Source: an uncultured Lachnospiraceae bacterium (GTDB lineage: Bacteria > Bacillota_A > Clostridia > Lachnospirales > Lachnospiraceae). From it: a DNA stretch of 7,311 bases. Location of the stretch: assembly GCA_910585655.1 (NCBI GenBank), contig CAJUFW010000033.1, positions 1-7,311 on the forward strand. The letters are read 5' to 3'. A program made the translations under genes and the position numbers. The stretch's first letter is position 1. Every line of letters starts with the position of its first letter. Under the pieces are notes generated by a model, which worked only from the letters and a program-made list of their open reading frames with translations, was not told the origin of the DNA and did no database searches. This document shows positions 1 to 6,625 of this stretch, one piece after another.

Positions 1-12
1 TACGAAATTACC

Positions 13-32
13 CATAGTGCCAAGGCGCTATG
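13..32 (+). promoter_or_regulatory. Hairpin in the typA leader
   Basis: CATAGTGCC pairs with GGCGCTATG across two A residues: eight Watson-Crick pairs and one G-T wobble. As RNA the tip would open to about eight pairs with a four-base loop. It ends eight bases before the GAGGA ribosome binding site of typA. No T tract follows on the plus strand, so it is unlikely to be a terminator of an upstream gene. It could be an operator or a leader RNA structure. Function is inference only. Confidence 0.35.
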
Positions 33-51
33 ATAGAAACGAGGAATTAAT

Positions 52-1872
52 ATGAAACGAGAAGATATCCGAAACATTGCCATTATTGCCCATGTCGATC
101 ACGGCAAGACCACCCTGGTGGACGAGCTGTTAAAGCAAAGCGGCGTGTTCCGAGCCGGTCAGGAGGTACAGGAACGAGTGATGGATTCCAACGATATCGA
201 ACGGGAACGTGGTATCACGATTCTCTCTAAAAATACGGCTATCCATTATAACGGAATTAAAATCAATATCATCGACACGCCGGGACACGCAGATTTCGGC
301 GGCGAGGTAGAGCGTGTCTTAAAAATGGTAGACGGCGTGATCTTAGTGGTAGACGCTTTTGAAGGAACGATGCCGCAGACCCGTTTTGTTTTGTCCAAAG
401 CTCTTTCCTTAGGGCTTCCTGTGATCTGCTGTATCAATAAAATCGACCGTCCGGAAGCGCGCCCTGAAGAGGTGATCGACGAGGTATTAGAACTGCTCAT
501 GGACTTAGACGCCAACGACGCTCAGCTTGATTGCCCGTTTGTCTTTGCTTCTGCCAAAACCGGCGTCGCCACTACCAGTCTTGACGAAGAGCCTGTCAAT
601 ATGAAACCGCTGTTTGATACGATTATCGACTATATTCCGGCTCCGGAAGGCGATGCCGACGCCGATACCCAGATTTTGATCAGCACGATTGATTATAACG
701 AATATGTAGGCAGAATCGGAATCGGCAAAGTCAGCAACGGCAGTATCAAGGTCAATCAGGATGCCGTTATTGTCAACGAACACGAGCCGGACAAGTTCCA
801 GAAGGTTAAAATCAGCAAGCTTTATGAATTTGACGGTCTGCAAAAAATAGAAACCGATGCTGCCGGCGTCGGCTCTATCGTAGCGATTTCCGGTATTTCG
901 GATATCCATATCGGAGATACGATCTGTTCTCCAAACACACCTGTCGCCATTCCGTTCCAGAAGATTTCCGAGCCGACGCTGACGATGAATTTCGTCGTCA
1001 ACGACAGTCCGTTAGCAGGGACAGAGGGCAAATATGTCACCTCCCGCCATCTGCGCGACCGGCTGATGCGCGAGCTGAATACCGACGTCAGCCTGCGGGT
1101 AGAGGAAACCGATACGACCGAAGCTTTTAAAGTATCCGGTCGGGGCGAACTGCATTTATCCGTCCTGATTGAAAATATGCGCCGCGAGGGTTATGAATTT
1201 GCGGTCAGCAAGCCAGAAGTATTGTATAAAACCGATGAAGCCGGGCATAAGCTAGAGCCGATGGAGTCCGCTATCGTCGATGTACCGGAGGAATTTTCCG
1301 GATCCGTTATCGAAAAGCTCAGCCAGCGAAAGGGTGAGCTGCAAAATATGTCTCTTTCCGCCAGCGGTACCTCTCGTCTGGAGTTTTCGATTCCTTCCCG
1401 CGGCTTAATCGGCTACCGTAACGAATTTATGACCGATACTAAAGGAAACGGTGTATTAAACACACTGTTTGACGGCTACGGTCCCTACAAAGGAGATATT
1501 CAGTACCGTAAGCAAGGCTCTCTAATCGCCTTTGAAAGCGGTGAGAGCGTAACCTATGGTCTTTTCAATGCCCAGGAACGCGGCGTTTTGTTTATCGGAC
1601 CAGGAGAAAAGGTCTATAGCGGAATGGTCGTCGGTCAGAACGGAAAGGGCGACGATATTGAGGTCAACGTCTGCAAGAAAAAACAGCTAACCAATACCCG
1701 CGCCTCCGGATCGGACGATGCCTTAAAACTGACCCCTCCGCGCCTATTAAGCCTGGAACAGTCAATTGAATTTATCGAGACTGACGAGCTTTTAGAGATT
1801 ACTCCAAAATCCTTGCGGATTCGTAAGAAAATCCTGGATCCGACCCTGCGGAAACGGGCAACCAGGAATTAA
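52..1872 (+). CDS. typA: Translational GTPase TypA/BipA
   Basis: Ribosome-associated GTPase of the EF-G/LepA superfamily. In other bacteria it supports 50S assembly and growth under cold or other stress. The 606-residue length is normal for the family. Visible G motifs are G1 AHVDHGKTT (13-21), G2 RERGITI (51-57) with the switch-I threonine, G3 DTPGH (75-79), G4 NKID (129-132) and G5 SAK (167-169). A beta-barrel domain II follows (about 205-300), then an EF-G-like domain with SGRGELHLSVLIENMRREG (about 363-381) and the TypA-specific C-terminal domain containing PSRGLIGYR and the TNTRASGSDD loop. The basic tail RIRKKILDPTLRKR is typical. The start is ATG at 52, with GAGGA at 41-45 six bases upstream. 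It is transcribed towards the sigma operon and separated from it by a hairpin. No key residue is missing. Identification is very secure from the motif set and full-length colinearity. Confidence 0.98.
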   Translation: MKREDIRNIAIIAHVDHGKTTLVDELLKQSGVFRAGQEVQERVMDSNDIERERGITILSKNTAIHYNGIKINIIDTPGHADFGGEVERVLKMVDGVILVVDAFEGTMPQTRFVLSKALSLGLPVICCINKIDRPEARPEEVIDEVLELLMDLDANDAQLDCPFVFASAKTGVATTSLDEEPVNMKPLFDTIIDYIPAPEGDADADTQILISTIDYNEYVGRIGIGKVSNGSIKVNQDAVIVNEHEPDKFQKVKISKLYEFDGLQKIETDAAGVGSIVAISGISDIHIGDTICSPNTPVAIPFQKISEPTLTMNFVVNDSPLAGTEGKYVTSRHLRDRLMRELNTDVSLRVEETDTTEAFKVSGRGELHLSVLIENMRREGYEFAVSKPEVLYKTDEAGHKLEPMESAIVDVPEEFSGSVIEKLSQRKGELQNMSLSASGTSRLEFSIPSRGLIGYRNEFMTDTKGNGVLNTLFDGYGPYKGDIQYRKQGSLIAFESGESVTYGLFNAQERGVLFIGPGEKVYSGMVVGQNGKGDDIEVNVCKKKQLTNTRASGSDDALKLTPPRLLSLEQSIEFIETDELLEITPKSLRIRKKILDPTLRKRATRN

Positions 1873-1894
1873 TCAGGAATTAAAAATCCTCTAA

Positions 1895-1940
1895 AAAGGG
1901 ACTGTGAAAAAATAAGAAACACTTTTTTCACAGTCCCTTT
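1895..1940. terminator. Bidirectional terminator-like perfect hairpin
   Basis: A perfect 18-bp inverted repeat (1895-1912 with 1923-1940) encloses a 10-base loop. It sits between the convergent stops of typA (1872) and the membrane-protein gene (1959). The core is GGGACTGTG/CACAGTCCC flanked by A/T arms. Read on the minus strand, the stem runs into five T residues and then a second T run, a good rho-independent terminator for the sigma operon. Read on the plus strand only three T follow, so termination of typA is less certain. The arms are unusually long and exact for a simple terminator. Confidence 0.75.
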
Positions 1941-1958
1941 GAAGCCTAAGACACTTCT

Positions 1959-3281
1959 TTAGCGGGCGACCGCTTCCTGCTGCGACCGAATCACTCTCCA
2001 GGCATCCTCTGCCGCTTTCTCGTCAGCATTGATATAAACAGTAATCAAATACCCGTTCCACCAAAAGACTAACTTCCGGTTCTCCTCTAATAATTCTAAA
2101 GTAGCTTCTTCCGTCAGATCCTCCAGTTTCCCGATGCTTTCCTCCTTCTCATAGACATTCGGCTCAGTCGTAATACACCAATGAACTTCTGTCCACTCCT
2201 CTTCGTCATAATAATCTCCTGCCAATACCACTTCCTCTGCCACACGTCCGATATAATGTCCTTCCAGATTATAAGGCTCCCCGTTTTTTAAGACGACATG
2301 CGCTTCCGCTTCGGTAAAGCCCAAAGCATAAAAGTTCGGCAGCCACTCCAAAAAAGCCTTCGGTTGTTCTTTTCTGGTTACGATTTCAAATTGATCTCCT
2401 TTCTCAATCGGAAACCGGGAAAAATCAACCGGATGTTCCCATAGCCAATCTAACAAGTCAGCCAGTTCTTCATACCCGTTGTTCCAACAGCCTTCGATCT
2501 GATACCAACCAGTCTGGTTCTGAAAAGTCAGGGTTTTGTCACGTTTCTCTCTGCCCCTTGCCACTATCGGTATTCCGTCCCGCTCTGTCACCGTCACCAA
2601 TGGCGGGACAATCTGTCCTTCCTCATCTACCTCTACCCCAATACAGTCCTCAATCTCTTTTATCTCCTGGAAGCCTGCTGTAATGCTGATATCCTTATAG
2701 TCCTCAAACGCCCCCCGCTTATGCCAGGAAAACGTCAGACTGTAGAGACTGCCTGCCCCTTGGTAACGAGCCGTACAGGAAAACAACGGATAATCTGCTA
2801 ACTTCGGAATCCAACCATTTTCCTCCATTTCCTCCCGTTTGCCGGAAAAGTCCCGCTCCCACCGATAACCTTGTGCCTCGCTCAGACTATTTAGACTGTC
2901 TGTAGAGCTTTCCTCTGTGCTTTCCTGGCTGCTGCTTCCCACCTTTGCTTCTTCGTTATAGGCAAAGTAACGCTCTGCCGGAAACCCTTCTGACCACTGC
3001 TGTACCATTCGTTCTCCGGAATTACTCCCCTCCTGGCGGCTGTTCGTTCTTTCTGACCAGAAGCCTTTTAGTCCTGGCGCTTGCCAAAACAGCCACACGC
3101 CGCCCAGTATTACCAGCGCAAAGCCTGCCGCCGCCATCCATTTAACACCCGGCTTTTTTCTCTCTGTTCTCTGCGGTCTGGCTTCCTGCTTTTCTTTCCA
3201 GAGCAAACGACGTTTCTCTGTTTCCCTGATCAGTTCTTCCTCTAATAAACCAATGCTGTCGCAAAGCTCTTCTCTCTTCAT
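1959..3281 (-). CDS. Single-pass membrane protein, probable anti-sigma factor
   Basis: A 440-residue protein encoded directly after a sigma factor, its ATG overlapping the sigma stop codon (ATGA, 3278-3281). It has its own AGGAGGG site nine bases upstream. The N-terminal 45 residues are charged and probably cytoplasmic (MKREELCDSIGLLEEELIRE, then a basic stretch RKKPGVK). One transmembrane helix follows at about 48-66 (WMAAAGFALVILGGVWLFW). A low-complexity Ser/Glu/Gln linker lies at about 79-135. The remaining roughly 300 residues should be extracytoplasmic by the positive-inside rule. The C-terminal segment (WWNGYLITVYINADEKAAEDAWRVI) resembles the end of DUF4367-type domains found in sigma-linked membrane proteins of Firmicutes, but I could not verify this. 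No zinc-binding HxxxCxxC anti-sigma motif is visible, so it is not a classical ZAS-type protein. The role is inferred mainly from coupling and topology; the signal sensed is unknown. Confidence 0.7.
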   Translation of the reverse strand: MKREELCDSIGLLEEELIRETEKRRLLWKEKQEARPQRTERKKPGVKWMAAAGFALVILGGVWLFWQAPGLKGFWSERTNSRQEGSNSGERMVQQWSEGFPAERYFAYNEEAKVGSSSQESTEESSTDSLNSLSEAQGYRWERDFSGKREEMEENGWIPKLADYPLFSCTARYQGAGSLYSLTFSWHKRGAFEDYKDISITAGFQEIKEIEDCIGVEVDEEGQIVPPLVTVTERDGIPIVARGREKRDKTLTFQNQTGWYQIEGCWNNGYEELADLLDWLWEHPVDFSRFPIEKGDQFEIVTRKEQPKAFLEWLPNFYALGFTEAEAHVVLKNGEPYNLEGHYIGRVAEEVVLAGDYYDEEEWTEVHWCITTEPNVYEKEESIGKLEDLTEEATLELLEENRKLVFWWNGYLITVYINADEKAAEDAWRVIRSQQEAVAR

Positions 3282-3838
3282 ATCGAAAATCCCTCCTGTT
3301 CTAAATAGGCTCTCAACGCTTTCCGAATACGATGCAGCATACTTTTCGCTTTGGATTCACTCATTCCATGATAGGCGGCTACTTCTTGGATCGAATCCAT
3401 AAAATAATACCGCCCCAAAAAGACACCTCGCGCTTCTTTGGAAAGGGTTTTCAAAAAGGCTGCTATCGTCTCAGCCAGCAAACGGCAATCGATCTCCTGT
3501 TCCGTTGTATCGCCACCTGAAACACACTCTCCCAGCTCGCAAAGCGAAAGACTGTATTCGGAAGCCTGACGCTTTTGCCGATGTTTCCTTCGGTAACGAT
3601 CAATCGCCGCCTCCCGGATGATTTTCCGCAAATACGGACCAAGTGGCTCCGGGCGGTTTGGCGGTATCGAATTCCAGGTCTTAAAATAAGTATCGTTGAC
3701 GCTTTCTAAGCTGTCCTCCCAGTCCGCTAAAATATTATAGGCAATCTGTGTTAAATACTTCCCGTATTTTTGCTCGGTTTCCCGAATAGCCGCTTCCTCC
3801 CGCTGCCAGTATAATTCCACAATCTGCTTATCCTCCAT
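3278..3838 (-). CDS. RNA polymerase sigma-70 family (ECF-like) sigma factor
   Basis: A 186-residue protein with two sigma regions. Sigma2 lies at about 5-90: the segment WEDSLESVNDTYFKTWNSIPP (40-60) corresponds to the conserved core-binding part of region 2, and PYLRKIIREAAIDRYRRKHR (68-87) to the -10-recognising region 2.3/2.4. A linker at 91-115 leads to sigma4 at about 118-180, where DSIQEVAAYHGMSESKAKSMLHRIRKAL (148-175) is the helix-turn-helix that reads the -35 element. There is no region 1.1 or sigma3, so it is group IV/ECF-like. It should direct core polymerase to a small regulon, probably including its own operon. A GGGAGG/AGAGG purine-rich site precedes ATG 3838. The downstream membrane protein is translationally coupled and is the likely regulator. 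The target regulon cannot be deduced here. Confidence 0.93.
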   Translation of the reverse strand: MEDKQIVELYWQREEAAIRETEQKYGKYLTQIAYNILADWEDSLESVNDTYFKTWNSIPPNRPEPLGPYLRKIIREAAIDRYRRKHRQKRQASEYSLSLCELGECVSGGDTTEQEIDCRLLAETIAAFLKTLSKEARGVFLGRYYFMDSIQEVAAYHGMSESKAKSMLHRIRKALRAYLEQEGFSI

Positions 3839-3925
3839 CCTCTCGCCTCCCTCTCTTTTGTTGTATCAGGCGTTGACGGTTGCCTTTCCATTCTATATAA
3901 CCTGTAGATTTTATCCTCTCATACT

Positions 3926-3954
3926 CTATACCGCTAAAAAAGAAAGTTGGTTGC
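3926..3954 (-). promoter_or_regulatory. Possible ECF-type promoter of the sigma operon
   Basis: Reading the minus strand upstream of the sigma gene, GCAACC (3954-3949) is followed after 15 bases by CGGTATAG (3933-3926). Group IV sigma factors often use an AAC-containing -35 and a CGT- or GTA-like -10 with similar spacing, so this could be an autoregulatory promoter about 90 bases ahead of the start codon. A housekeeping alternative is the A/T-rich TATATAGAAT nearer the gene, but it has no good -35. Pattern match by eye only. Confidence 0.2.
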
Positions 3955-4004
3955 ATCGTACCATGAAAAAAAGAGGTTGTAAAGAAATCAGATACTCCCA
4001 CAAA

Positions 4005-4693
4005 ATGCCTTTGGGGATAACAGGGATTATCAGAATAAGGGAAATCAAGTTAAACGAAAGTATATTCAGGAAATATATTGACGGATTTCTAAGAAGATAG
4101 TATATTGAAAAGAAAGAAAGGTGTATCATCTGAACGAAAGACGAAAAGGGTACTGTCTACAACATAGAAATCCAAACCACAAATAATAAAAATCTTCCTA
4201 AACGAACCCGATATTATGCTGGAATGATTGATTTGAATGCAATCGAAAAAGGAGCAGATTACAGCGATCTCCCTCAAAGCTTTGTTATTTTTATTTGTAC
4301 CTTTGATACGTTTGGAAAGGGACGGTGGAGATACACATTTGAAAACATGTGTAGAGAAGATAAGGAAATATCAGTGAAGATACAAAAAGTATCTTAAATT
4401 TTATAGAAAATAACACAGTGGAGGACGATTTCACAGAAAAGCTAGCACAGGAAGTCCGGAAAATCAAAGAAAACAAGGAATGGCAGGTGGAATATATGAC
4501 ATTGCTGATGCGAGAACGGGAAAAATATAAAGAAGGAGTAGCAAAAGGAAAGTTTGAAGGTGAAATCAAAGGCACCGTTGAAACCTATAAGGAATTAGGG
4601 CTATCTCTTTCAGAAACAATTCATCGTATTGCCAGGAAATTTGACTTTTCCCTGCAGCGCTCTGAAGAAGAGGTTCATAAATATTGGATGTGA
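4005..4693 (+). pseudogene. Decayed Rpn family PD-(D/E)XK nuclease/transposase gene
   Basis: Translating through interruptions gives the characteristic features of Rpn (YhgA-like) recombination-promoting nucleases. In the first frame, REIKLNESIFRKYIDG (about 4041-4088) looks like the N-terminal region but is followed by stops at 4098 (TAG) and 4131 (TGA). The same frame then reads TKDEKGTVYNIEIQ (4134-4175), with the ExQ active-site motif at 4167-4175. It continues through LPKRTRYYAGMID, the conserved SFVIFICTFDTFGKGR and YTFENMCRED, and stops at 4395. The C-terminal part is in another frame: ISEDTKSILNFIENN (from 4370), then VEDDFTEKLAQEVRKIKENKEW and the YMTLLMREREKYKEG helix, ending at TGA 4693. 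The frame changes around 4358-4370, where the usual segment between the CRED-like and SED-like parts is also missing, so a short deletion is likely. The segment expected to hold the catalytic Asp is garbled. The gene cannot make an active nuclease. Its 5' limit is uncertain: similarity is firm from 4134 and tentative before that. Confidence 0.8.
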
Positions 4694-4835
4694 CGTACTC
4701 CCAGCACGTTAAGAAGTAGGGGCTTCTCGCTCAATAACCGTAATGGACTAAGTATCAACGAGCTAACCCCGTCCGACGGTTTCACGAATGACATTCGATT
4801 CGTACCTTGGATATTTTACGCACAGAAGGACGCTT
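4694..4835 (+). mobile_element. Possible IS200/IS605 right-end or omega-RNA-like remnant
   Basis: Directly after the nuclease relic lies a GC-richer, hairpin-dense block without a reading frame. AGAAG (4712-4716) can pair with CTTCT (4723-4727). Alternatively GGGG (4719-4722) plus CTCG (4726-4729) pairs with CGAG (4759-4762) plus CCCC (4767-4770). CCGT-CCG-ACGG (4769-4779) is a tight hairpin. ACGAAT (4784-4789) pairs with ATTCGT (4798-4803). The order of a large paired arm, CCCCGTCCG..GG and GTTTCACGAA resembles, from memory, the 3' region of TnpB-type IS605 elements, where right end and guide RNA scaffold coincide. No tnpA or tnpB is present, so it would be a solo remnant. The family assignment is recollection and inference; the pairings are visible. 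Boundaries are approximate. Confidence 0.38.
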
Positions 4836-4939
4836 GGTTTTCGCATATTGGTTTTCTCTGTGCAACCTGCTATATCCAGTTGTCAATGTACTAATCATTG
4901 TGCTTAGTATAGCAGGAATTTTTGGAAAAGGTATAGAAA
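4836..4939. other. Intergenic stretch without a recognisable gene
   Basis: About 100 bases between the structured block and the terminator. The only reading frame crossing it (4807-4995) starts at TTG, lacks a ribosome binding site and runs through the terminator hairpin, so it is not credible as a gene. A seven-base inverted repeat GCACAGA/TCTGTGC (4820-4826 with 4856-4862) is present and may belong to the structured block. Nothing else was seen. Confidence 0.5.
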
Positions 4940-4980
4940 AACAGCCCGGCTTCTGCTTCCTTGCAAAAAGCCGGGCTGTT
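4940..4980. terminator. Strong bidirectional rho-independent terminator
   Basis: A perfect 13-bp stem AACAGCCCGGCTT (4940-4952) with AAGCCGGGCTGTT (4968-4980) has a 15-base loop. On the minus strand it lies 23 bases past the esterase stop and runs into TTTTC, so it is the expected terminator of the esterase gene. On the plus strand it is followed by CTTTTATTAT and would also stop any transcript from the relic region. Confidence 0.9.
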
Positions 4981-5003
4981 CTTTTATTATCCTGATCAGA
5001 GGA

Positions 5004-6551
5004 TTAATGTTCTACTTTTACATTGGCAAAGGAGAATTTCGGTGCTGCCTCCATATGCAGGTTCACTAACTCATGATCGTAGTTGTGCTTCATTTCACAC
5101 TTCCGGTCAAAGATCATGGTAGCTTCGTCGCCTTCCTTACTTGCCGGCCATTCCGGAATACCTGGGTGATTCGGATTGCCATACTTCGCAAAATTCATCC
5201 AAGCGGTAAAGATCTGCGCTTCCAGCTTATCGGATACACCAGGAATGCAGCAAACCGGAACCAGGTTTGTATTGTCAAATACAAACGGAATCTCCGAACA
5301 ATGCCATGCCGGCTTTCCTTCCTCAAACGGGAATTCATAAGCAAAGACATAAGACCAGGTAGGAGCTTCCTGATGTACGGACTTCTTAGCAACAAAGTCC
5401 ATCGTCGGCTGACGGAACAGAGAATCTAACACCATCAGATCGGTGAGGTTCTTCTCCGGATAAGCCGTCCGGAACAGCTCAATCAGTCGATCCGAAGCAT
5501 CTCCATATTTTTCATGAATCATAGCCTTCTTTTCTTCTTCGCTCATCGTATTCCGTCCGGCAATGCCAGGTCCAAAAGCAAATTCGCCAAATACCGTACC
5601 AATCATTACCGGAATGGTCTTGGCATGTTCACAGAACCCTACCTCACGCGGATCGCCCAAGTAGAAATCATTTGGCATTGGGTTTCCACCGACATAATGC
5701 CCTGCTTTTCCTACTTCCATAGCTACCTTCTGGTAAGCTGCTACTAAGGTCGGATAAGGAACCGTCTCTAATTTTTCTGCGTCTCCTTCTTCAAACCCTA
5801 ATTCCTTTAACATAGCATTGACAATATGGGTTCCGTCGCCGTTTGGAGGCAGGAAACCGTCAATCAAACCACTCTGAACAACACCCTTCTGGAATAACCC
5901 GTCTGCGCTTGGAGTCTGCATCAGAGTCCATACTTTCATACCGCCGCCGGACTGCCCGAAGATCGTTACATTTTCCGGATCGCCGCCAAAGTTTGCAATA
6001 TTGTCATGGATCCACTGCAAAGCCGCTACCATATCGGCGCTGCCTGCATTGGCAGAATTCTTATACTTCTCTCCAAATGGCTCTAAATCCAAATAGCCTA
6101 AAATATTCAAACGATGATTGATCGATACGACTACCACGTCACCGTTACGACTCATGTTTTCCCCATCGTATGCTACCTGTTCGATAGAAGATCCGGCAGC
6201 AAATCCGCCGCCATGCAACCATACCATAACCGGCTTCTTCGCCTTCGGGCAAAGGGTTTGCGTCCAGACGTTTAAGTATTGGCAGTTTTCATCCTGCGGC
6301 CAGTAACGGTGTGGCACCATCAATTCATTGGTCGGGTGATCCTGCATCATCAGCGGACATACATAACCATATGCCAGCGCATCCTTAATTCCTTCCCATG
6401 GCTCTACCGGAGTCGGCATCTGGAAGCGCTTTGCATCGGCATACTTAATTCCCTGGAACACATAAGTTCCATCCTGAATAAAGCCGCGCAGCTTTCCAGC
6501 CTGAGTCTGCACTATAGTATCTGTGTTATTACATACAAAATGTCTTACCAT
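5004..6551 (-). CDS. Type-B carboxylesterase/lipase family alpha/beta hydrolase
   Basis: A 515-residue enzyme of the carboxylesterase type B family (the family of p-nitrobenzyl esterase and cholinesterases), hydrolysing carboxylic esters of unknown identity. Numbered from ATG 6551: FQGIKYA near 35 is the usual N-terminal family motif, ENCQYLNVWT (88-97) the second signature, HGGGF (113-117) the oxyanion hole, and GQSGGG (199-204) the nucleophile elbow with Ser201. Glu323 in GTVFGEF is the acid and His417 in WHCSEIPFVFD the base. The triad is complete and the length is normal. The elbow has Gln where many relatives have Glu (GESAG). There is no signal peptide or membrane segment, so it should be cytoplasmic. 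An upstream in-frame ATG at 6560 would add three residues, but AGGAGG (6561-6566) touches it and lies an ideal nine bases before 6551, so the shorter form is preferred. It appears monocistronic, with its own leader and terminator. Substrate not predictable. Confidence 0.95.
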   Translation of the reverse strand: MVRHFVCNNTDTIVQTQAGKLRGFIQDGTYVFQGIKYADAKRFQMPTPVEPWEGIKDALAYGYVCPLMMQDHPTNELMVPHRYWPQDENCQYLNVWTQTLCPKAKKPVMVWLHGGGFAAGSSIEQVAYDGENMSRNGDVVVVSINHRLNILGYLDLEPFGEKYKNSANAGSADMVAALQWIHDNIANFGGDPENVTIFGQSGGGMKVWTLMQTPSADGLFQKGVVQSGLIDGFLPPNGDGTHIVNAMLKELGFEEGDAEKLETVPYPTLVAAYQKVAMEVGKAGHYVGGNPMPNDFYLGDPREVGFCEHAKTIPVMIGTVFGEFAFGPGIAGRNTMSEEEKKAMIHEKYGDASDRLIELFRTAYPEKNLTDLMVLDSLFRQPTMDFVAKKSVHQEAPTWSYVFAYEFPFEEGKPAWHCSEIPFVFDNTNLVPVCCIPGVSDKLEAQIFTAWMNFAKYGNPNHPGIPEWPASKEGDEATMIFDRKCEMKHNYDHELVNLHMEAAPKFSFANVKVEH

Positions 6552-6560
6552 TGGTCTCAT

Positions 6561-6566
6561 CCTCCT
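6561..6566 (-). promoter_or_regulatory. Ribosome binding site that decides the esterase start
   Basis: A consensus AGGAGG on the minus strand. Spacing is zero to the ATG at 6560 and nine bases to the in-frame ATG at 6551. Only the second spacing is workable, which moves the start three codons downstream of the longest frame. Confidence 0.8.
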
Positions 6567-6601
6567 ATGATTCGTTTTATCGGAAAATTTTATGTTATTA
6601 G

Positions 6602-6622
6602 TTTCGCAACATATCCGCGAAA
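6602..6622. promoter_or_regulatory. Inverted repeat, candidate operator of the esterase gene
   Basis: TTTCGC (6602-6607) and GCGAAA (6617-6622) form an exact inverted repeat with a nine-base spacer. It lies just downstream of the candidate -10 element, at the expected transcription start of the esterase and about 50 bases before its start codon. That is a classic place for a repressor operator. The binding protein is unknown, and no regulator gene is adjacent in this window. Confidence 0.4.
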
Positions 6623-6625
6623 TCT

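Noticed and set aside
2945..3145. Plus-strand frame opposite the anti-sigma-like gene
   Set aside because: Antisense shadow of a well-supported coding region, with no ribosome binding site or family resemblance.
4014..4032. GGGGATAACAGGG, similar to the core of the I-SceI homing site and to a conserved 23S rRNA stretch
   Set aside because: Only the core matches; flanking bases differ from both, and no rRNA sequence continues on either side. Probably chance within the nuclease relic.
3963..4100. A 45-codon frame starting MKKRGCKEIR as a small protein gene
   Set aside because: No ribosome binding site, and its later part reads better as the decayed start of the Rpn-type gene in the same frame.
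4418..4693. A 91-codon frame starting at GTG as a stand-alone gene
   Set aside because: It is the C-terminal portion of the broken nuclease; the frame continues upstream with family-like residues and there is no ribosome binding site at the GTG.
4807..4995. A 62-codon frame with a hydrophobic middle, possible small membrane protein
   Set aside because: TTG start without a ribosome binding site, and it reads through the terminator stem at 4940-4980.
5843..6306. Plus-strand frames opposite the esterase gene
   Set aside because: Antisense shadows of a gene with complete catalytic motifs; arginine/serine-rich composition typical of spurious frames.
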